Positions 6,216-9,145 of a DNA stretch of 9,145 bases are shown here, in pieces. The notes under the pieces are model-generated. The model had not been told where the DNA came from. It saw only the letters and a list, made by a program, of their open reading frames with translations, and ran no database searches. This DNA comes from JBBRDU01 sp038203615 (lineage in GTDB: Bacteria > Verrucomicrobiota > Verrucomicrobiia > Chthoniobacterales > UBA10450): NCBI GenBank assembly GCA_038203615.1, contig JBBRDU010000115.1, forward strand, positions 1 to 9,145, written 5' to 3'. The position numbers were made by a program, and so were the translations under genes. Positions within the stretch are counted from its first letter, which is position 1; the number at the start of each line of letters is the position of its first letter.

Positions 6216-8339
6216 CTAGTTGACGACGTTACTGGCACTGGCCAGTGAACGCAGGCGGGTGACCTGGTCGAGCGCGAGACGCGCTTCGTTCTGCCGCCCC
6301 GCCTTATCCAAAAGGTTCGATAAGAGCAGATACTGCTGGGGCTCATCGGGCTGGCGCGCCACGGCCTGGCGCTGCGTTTGCAGGGCGTCGTCCATGCGGT
6401 TTTGGCGCATCCGAATCAGAGCAAGCAAATTGAGCGCATCGGTTTCGTGCATATCGAGCCAGCTGGTACGACGTAGCACGACTGTGGCGGCATCGACTTT
6501 GCCTTGTTGTGCGTACAAGCGTCCCACCGCCATCCAGGCATCGTGGTGCCACCAATTTTTCTCGGCGAATGGACGGATCAAGCCCATCGCTTCGTCCATC
6601 TTGTTATCTTCGCGCAGCAGTTCAGTCTCGGCCCGGACCAATTCCCATGTGTTCGGGTAATCCTGCCGGGCTCGTTCCAGAATCCCAATGGCGTCCGATG
6701 GATTTTTTTGATCGACCCGCATCCGCGCCAGATTGAGCGCCGCGATCCAGGTTCTCGGGTAATCTTTTCGCATTTCGTGCGCTGTCTTGGTCGCTTCGGC
6801 GAAGAGGCCTTCCGCTTCTTTTTCCTTTCCCTGGTGCACGAGGGCAGTCGCGAGGTTATTCCGGGCGGTCGGATATTCCGGGCACATCTGCAGGGCCTTC
6901 CGGAAAAGACGTTCCGCTTCCACGTCATCGCCCCGGTTTAGGTAGACCTGTCCGAGAAGCAGTGCGACCCGGATGCTACTCCCGCCGGCGGCAATGGTGC
7001 GGCGGGCAAATACTTCATTCGATTCCCAGTCGCTGCTCCGAATGGCGCTGCGCACTCCCAAGGCGACGACGGCAAGGCAGGCAAGACCGACGCTGACCTG
7101 TCGCCATTTGACCGGCAGATCCATGACGCAGCCCGCCACAAAGATGATGAATCCGATGCTCGGCAGGTAGAGCCAATGCTCCGCCACGGTGGCGTTGAGC
7201 TCGACCAGGTTGGAAGTGGGCAGATAGGCCATAATGAACCAGACCGCGCCAAAAATGCGGGTGCGTTGTCCCGGTCCACGCCGCGAACAAAGGAAAATAA
7301 ACCCGGCGACAACGGCCAATCCGGCGAGTGAAAGATACTCCATGGCAATCGCGTTCTGCCGACCCTGCTCACTTCCAAAAGCGCTAGCGCTGAAAACCGT
7401 CCGCTCCATATGCAGGTTGGCCGGGTAAAACATCAGGCGCCCGTAATCGCCAAGGGCCCGCAGCATCAGAACTCCGCGCAAAGGGGCCGACCAGCCCGAC
7501 GAAGGCCCTTCCGTTGGCCGGGCCGAGGGTAACTGGCGCAATCCATAATAAGTGGCGAACAGCAGCAGGCAGGCCGCGACCGTGAGCCAGCGCCGCCGCG
7601 ATTTCATCGTCCGCTCGAAGCAGAAGAGGTAGAGGAGAAAGAGTACCGGCCAGAGGCAAGCGCTTTCGCGGGAGCAGAGCGCGAGCAGACCGGTGAACCA
7701 CGCAGCGGCGAAGGTTAGCCAGCGCAAGCTGCGAGCCGGGAGAGTCCGGGCCTTGAGGAAAAGAAGAGCGCCGAGGCAGCCAAAGAAAACACCGAGACTA
7801 TCGGCCCGGCCTGAAACGTAATCGACGGCGGCGCTATGAACGGGGTGCACGACCCAGAGAAGGGCAATAAAGAAGGCAAACCAGGAAACGCGGGCGGCGG
7901 ACCTCGCTGGATCGCCCGGCGAAGCGAGGACCGTTCCCTGGACGAGACCCTCCAGCAGTTTCCGCAGGAGTAAATAGAGGAGGACGCCGGCCGCGACATG
8001 AAAGAGAAGGCTGGAGAGGTGGAACCCGTAGAAGTTCCCATTCCAGAGCAGGTAATCGACGATATAGGAGATGTTCTGCACCGGCCGGTAGTGGGCTGAG
8101 TATGATTCCGGGAAAAGGTGATGCCGGAAAACCTCAAGAACAAATAAAGGGCTCTTGATGAATGGATTCGCCCTGGTCAGATAATCGTCGTCCCAGATCG
8201 ACTGTCCTTGCAAGGCCGGGATGCGGACGGCGAACCCGATCAGGGCGAGGAGCAGGCAGCGCAACCATTGCTTGGCGCTGTACGCCCTAACGACGCAGCG
8301 GAAGCCGCGCTCATTCTTTGTGGCATTGGGTTGATTCAC
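6216..8339 (-). CDS. TMTC-like polytopic membrane protein, GT-C glycosyltransferase fold with C-terminal TPRs
   Basis: A 707-residue inner-membrane protein resembling the TMTC family (GT-C glycosyltransferases that use lipid-linked sugar; eukaryotic members O-mannosylate proteins). After the first membrane segment (about 26-42) comes the acidic WDDDY at 49-53, the position of the catalytic Asp in GT-C enzymes, then HYRP (83-86). Family hallmarks follow: HPVHSAAVDYVSGRADSLG (165-183) and EHWLYLPSIGF (387-397). I estimate 10-12 membrane segments up to about residue 430. Residues 457-700 form roughly six TPRs, e.g. EAERLFRKALQMCPEYPTAR (474-493) and MDDALQTQRQAV (649-660). The start is a GTG at 8339 with no clear Shine-Dalgarno; no better in-frame start precedes the first membrane segment. 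It lies 97 bases after a pilin gene, so pilin glycosylation is a speculative role. The sugar donor and acceptor cannot be read from the sequence. Confidence 0.82.
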   Translation of the reverse strand: MNQPNATKNERGFRCVVRAYSAKQWLRCLLLALIGFAVRIPALQGQSIWDDDYLTRANPFIKSPLFVLEVFRHHLFPESYSAHYRPVQNISYIVDYLLWNGNFYGFHLSSLLFHVAAGVLLYLLLRKLLEGLVQGTVLASPGDPARSAARVSWFAFFIALLWVVHPVHSAAVDYVSGRADSLGVFFGCLGALLFLKARTLPARSLRWLTFAAAWFTGLLALCSRESACLWPVLFLLYLFCFERTMKSRRRWLTVAACLLLFATYYGLRQLPSARPTEGPSSGWSAPLRGVLMLRALGDYGRLMFYPANLHMERTVFSASAFGSEQGRQNAIAMEYLSLAGLAVVAGFIFLCSRRGPGQRTRIFGAVWFIMAYLPTSNLVELNATVAEHWLYLPSIGFIIFVAGCVMDLPVKWRQVSVGLACLAVVALGVRSAIRSSDWESNEVFARRTIAAGGSSIRVALLLGQVYLNRGDDVEAERLFRKALQMCPEYPTARNNLATALVHQGKEKEAEGLFAEATKTAHEMRKDYPRTWIAALNLARMRVDQKNPSDAIGILERARQDYPNTWELVRAETELLREDNKMDEAMGLIRPFAEKNWWHHDAWMAVGRLYAQQGKVDAATVVLRRTSWLDMHETDALNLLALIRMRQNRMDDALQTQRQAVARQPDEPQQYLLLSNLLDKAGRQNEARLALDQVTRLRSLASASNVVN

Positions 8340-8357
8340 TGCGGGTTGAGAGCAGAG

Positions 8358-8386
8358 AGCGCAAGAAGGACTGGCCTTCTTCCGCT
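8358..8386 (-). other. Hairpin in the leader of the TMTC-like gene
   Basis: On the minus strand, AGCG-G-AAGAAGG, loop CCAGT, CCTTCTT-G-CGCT folds into 7 bp plus 4 bp separated by one G-G mismatch. It lies 50 bases past the upstream pilin stop and 18 bases before the GTG of the TMTC-like gene. No T-run follows, so it is not a classical intrinsic terminator. It could limit read-through, stabilise the pilin message or modulate initiation of the next gene. Confidence 0.45.
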
Positions 8387-8436
8387 CCGGCTAAATCGGA
8401 TAATTCCCCACGCTAATTTTGGCGCGGGCGACCATC

Positions 8437-8841
8437 TTAGAAGTGACCGTAAGGCGACCAGAAAGTAGTATCAGCCACGTCCGACAAAGCATTCCAGGCG
8501 GCGGCCGGAGCTTTCGGCAGCGAATCCACGGTCTGCGTGCCGTAGTCGTCCCCGAACAAATCCCGACCTGTCACATAGAGACTGATGTCTTTCTTGATGT
8601 AATTCGTCCAGTCGGACACAGCGATGGGATCGCCCGACTTCTTGCTCGTCTCGATGGCGTACTGGTCGACGGCTGAATCGATCATGCGCAGGTCGTTCAG
8701 GATCTTGGAGGCTTGGGAACGTTTGCGCGCGCGCAGGAATCCAGGGACGGCGATGGCGGCGAGCAACGCAATGATCGCTACGACGATCATGATTTCCACC
8801 AGCGTGAAACCGGCGCGTTTGGTTGTGAACTTCTTAAGCAT
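8437..8841 (-). CDS. Type IV pilin-like protein with class III signal
   Basis: A 134-residue prepilin of the type IV pilus/type II secretion pseudopilin superfamily. The leader MLKKFTTKRAG ends at the prepilin peptidase site G11|F12; the mature protein starts FTLVEIM with the assembly Glu at mature position 5 and Pro at 22 (AVPGF), then an amphipathic helix to about residue 66. The C-terminal half has an aromatic, acidic patch (DLFGDDYGTQ, 94-103) and ends FWSPYGHF. There are no cysteines, so no disulfide loop. A GspG-like or minor-pilin role is possible; the subtype is not determined. The ATG at 8841 is chosen because it gives a canonical leader and has AGAAGGA 11 bases upstream; an in-frame ATG at 8853 overlaps that site. 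The C-terminal region is 67% identical to the partial gene just upstream, showing tandem duplication. Confidence 0.9.
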   Translation of the reverse strand: MLKKFTTKRAGFTLVEIMIVVAIIALLAAIAVPGFLRARKRSQASKILNDLRMIDSAVDQYAIETSKKSGDPIAVSDWTNYIKKDISLYVTGRDLFGDDYGTQTVDSLPKAPAAAWNALSDVADTTFWSPYGHF

Positions 8842-8852
8842 AACCGCTGTCA

Positions 8853-8859
8853 TCCTTCT
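8853..8859 (-). promoter_or_regulatory. Ribosome binding site deciding the pilin start
   Basis: AGAAGGA on the minus strand, 11 bases before the ATG at 8841. The other in-frame ATG, at 8853, begins with the last base of this motif and so cannot use it. This favours the start giving the 11-residue prepilin leader. Confidence 0.55.
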
Positions 8860-8923
8860 ATATTTTAGTGCGTTACAGAGGTGATCAACGCGGGCTGATT
8901 CCGGTCTTCTTCGCACCTCATTC

Positions 8924-8950
8924 CCTGCCACCGGAGAACCCGATGACAGG
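8924..8950 (-). other. Strong intergenic RNA hairpin between tandem pilin genes
   Basis: As minus-strand RNA, CCUGUCAUCGG pairs with CCGGUGGCAGG over 11 consecutive positions (nine Watson-Crick, two G-U) around the loop GUUCU. The plus-strand transcript would have two A-C mismatches instead, so the structure favours the minus strand. It begins 20 bases after the stop of the upstream pilin gene and has no following T-run. It could be a processing or stabilising element or a leaky terminator giving different levels of the two pilins. Confidence 0.55.
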
Positions 8951-8970
8951 AGAATGAATTGCGAAGACTT

Positions 8971-9145
8971 TTACTGGTAGGGAGACCAGAAGCTCGTGTC
9001 GGCGACATCCGACAAGGCGGTCTTGGTGGTGGTCGGAACGCGCGGGAGCGAGTCCACGGTTTGCGTCCCATACGGTTGACTGAAGAGATCGGCGCCCGTG
9101 TTAAAAAGGATGGAGCCTTTCTTCAGGTAGTTGGTCCAGTCCACG
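8971..9145 (-). CDS. Second type IV pilin-like protein (3' fragment, cut by window edge)
   Basis: Only the last 57 codons are visible; no start codon is needed because the gene continues past the right edge. The translation begins VDWTNYLKKG and ends DVADTSFWSPYQ before a TAA. Over 55 ungapped residues it matches the downstream pilin at 37 positions (67%), including DWTNY, YGTQTVDSLP, ALSDVADT and FWSPY, so it is a paralogue made by tandem duplication. The predicted N-terminal prepilin leader lies outside the window. The variable positions are SQP for GDD in the loop before YGTQ, and a Thr-rich VPTTTKT where the other has APAAAWN. The frame is intact to its stop, arguing against a decayed copy. 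Confidence 0.85.
   Translation of the reverse strand, partial: VDWTNYLKKGSILFNTGADLFSQPYGTQTVDSLPRVPTTTKTALSDVADTSFWSPYQ

Noticed and set aside
8862..8888. TTGATC-TAAAAT promoter before the complete pilin gene
   Set aside because: Spacing is short (about 14 bases) and a start 7 bases downstream would remove the AGAAGGA ribosome site, so it is unlikely to be the functional promoter.

Overview
The window looks like a chromosomal segment of a GC-rich bacterium, most likely a member of the Verrucomicrobiota (soil Chthoniobacterales-like). This placement is inferred from overall character: tandem short type IV pilin-like genes with FWSPY-type C-termini, a large secreted TPR protein, and a TMTC-like membrane protein carrying C-terminal TPRs. 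No rRNA or other marker gene confirms it. I see no mobile element, CRISPR array, tRNA or rRNA. Coding density is high and no gap exceeds 300 bases.

Left arm, plus strand. The window opens inside uvrA; roughly the first 200 codons lie upstream. The uvrA stop overlaps the start of an exported 830-residue TPR protein (ATGA), so the two are probably translationally coupled. After 58 bases comes a 75-residue secreted peptide gene of unknown function with two cysteines.

Centre. The plus-strand group converges on the minus-strand group. The 58-base gap between them holds a perfect 9-bp GC-rich hairpin, the likely transcription end point.

Right arm, minus strand, in transcription order from the right edge: a 3' fragment of a pilin-like gene, a 129-base spacer with a strong 11-bp RNA hairpin, a complete pilin-like gene, a 97-base spacer with a second hairpin, a TMTC-like GT-C/TPR membrane protein, and an ilvC homologue (ketol-acid reductoisomerase) of divergent sequence. 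The two pilins are 67% identical over their shared C-terminal 55 residues.

The genes do not form one obvious pathway: excision repair, surface or periplasmic TPR scaffolding, pilins, possible protein glycosylation and branched-chain amino-acid synthesis. The points most worth a second look are loss of one zinc-ligand cysteine pair in UvrA, the altered motifs in IlvC, the tandem pilins with an intervening hairpin beside a candidate glycosyltransferase, and the small cysteine-containing secreted peptide. I find no compelling evidence of a wholly new system.
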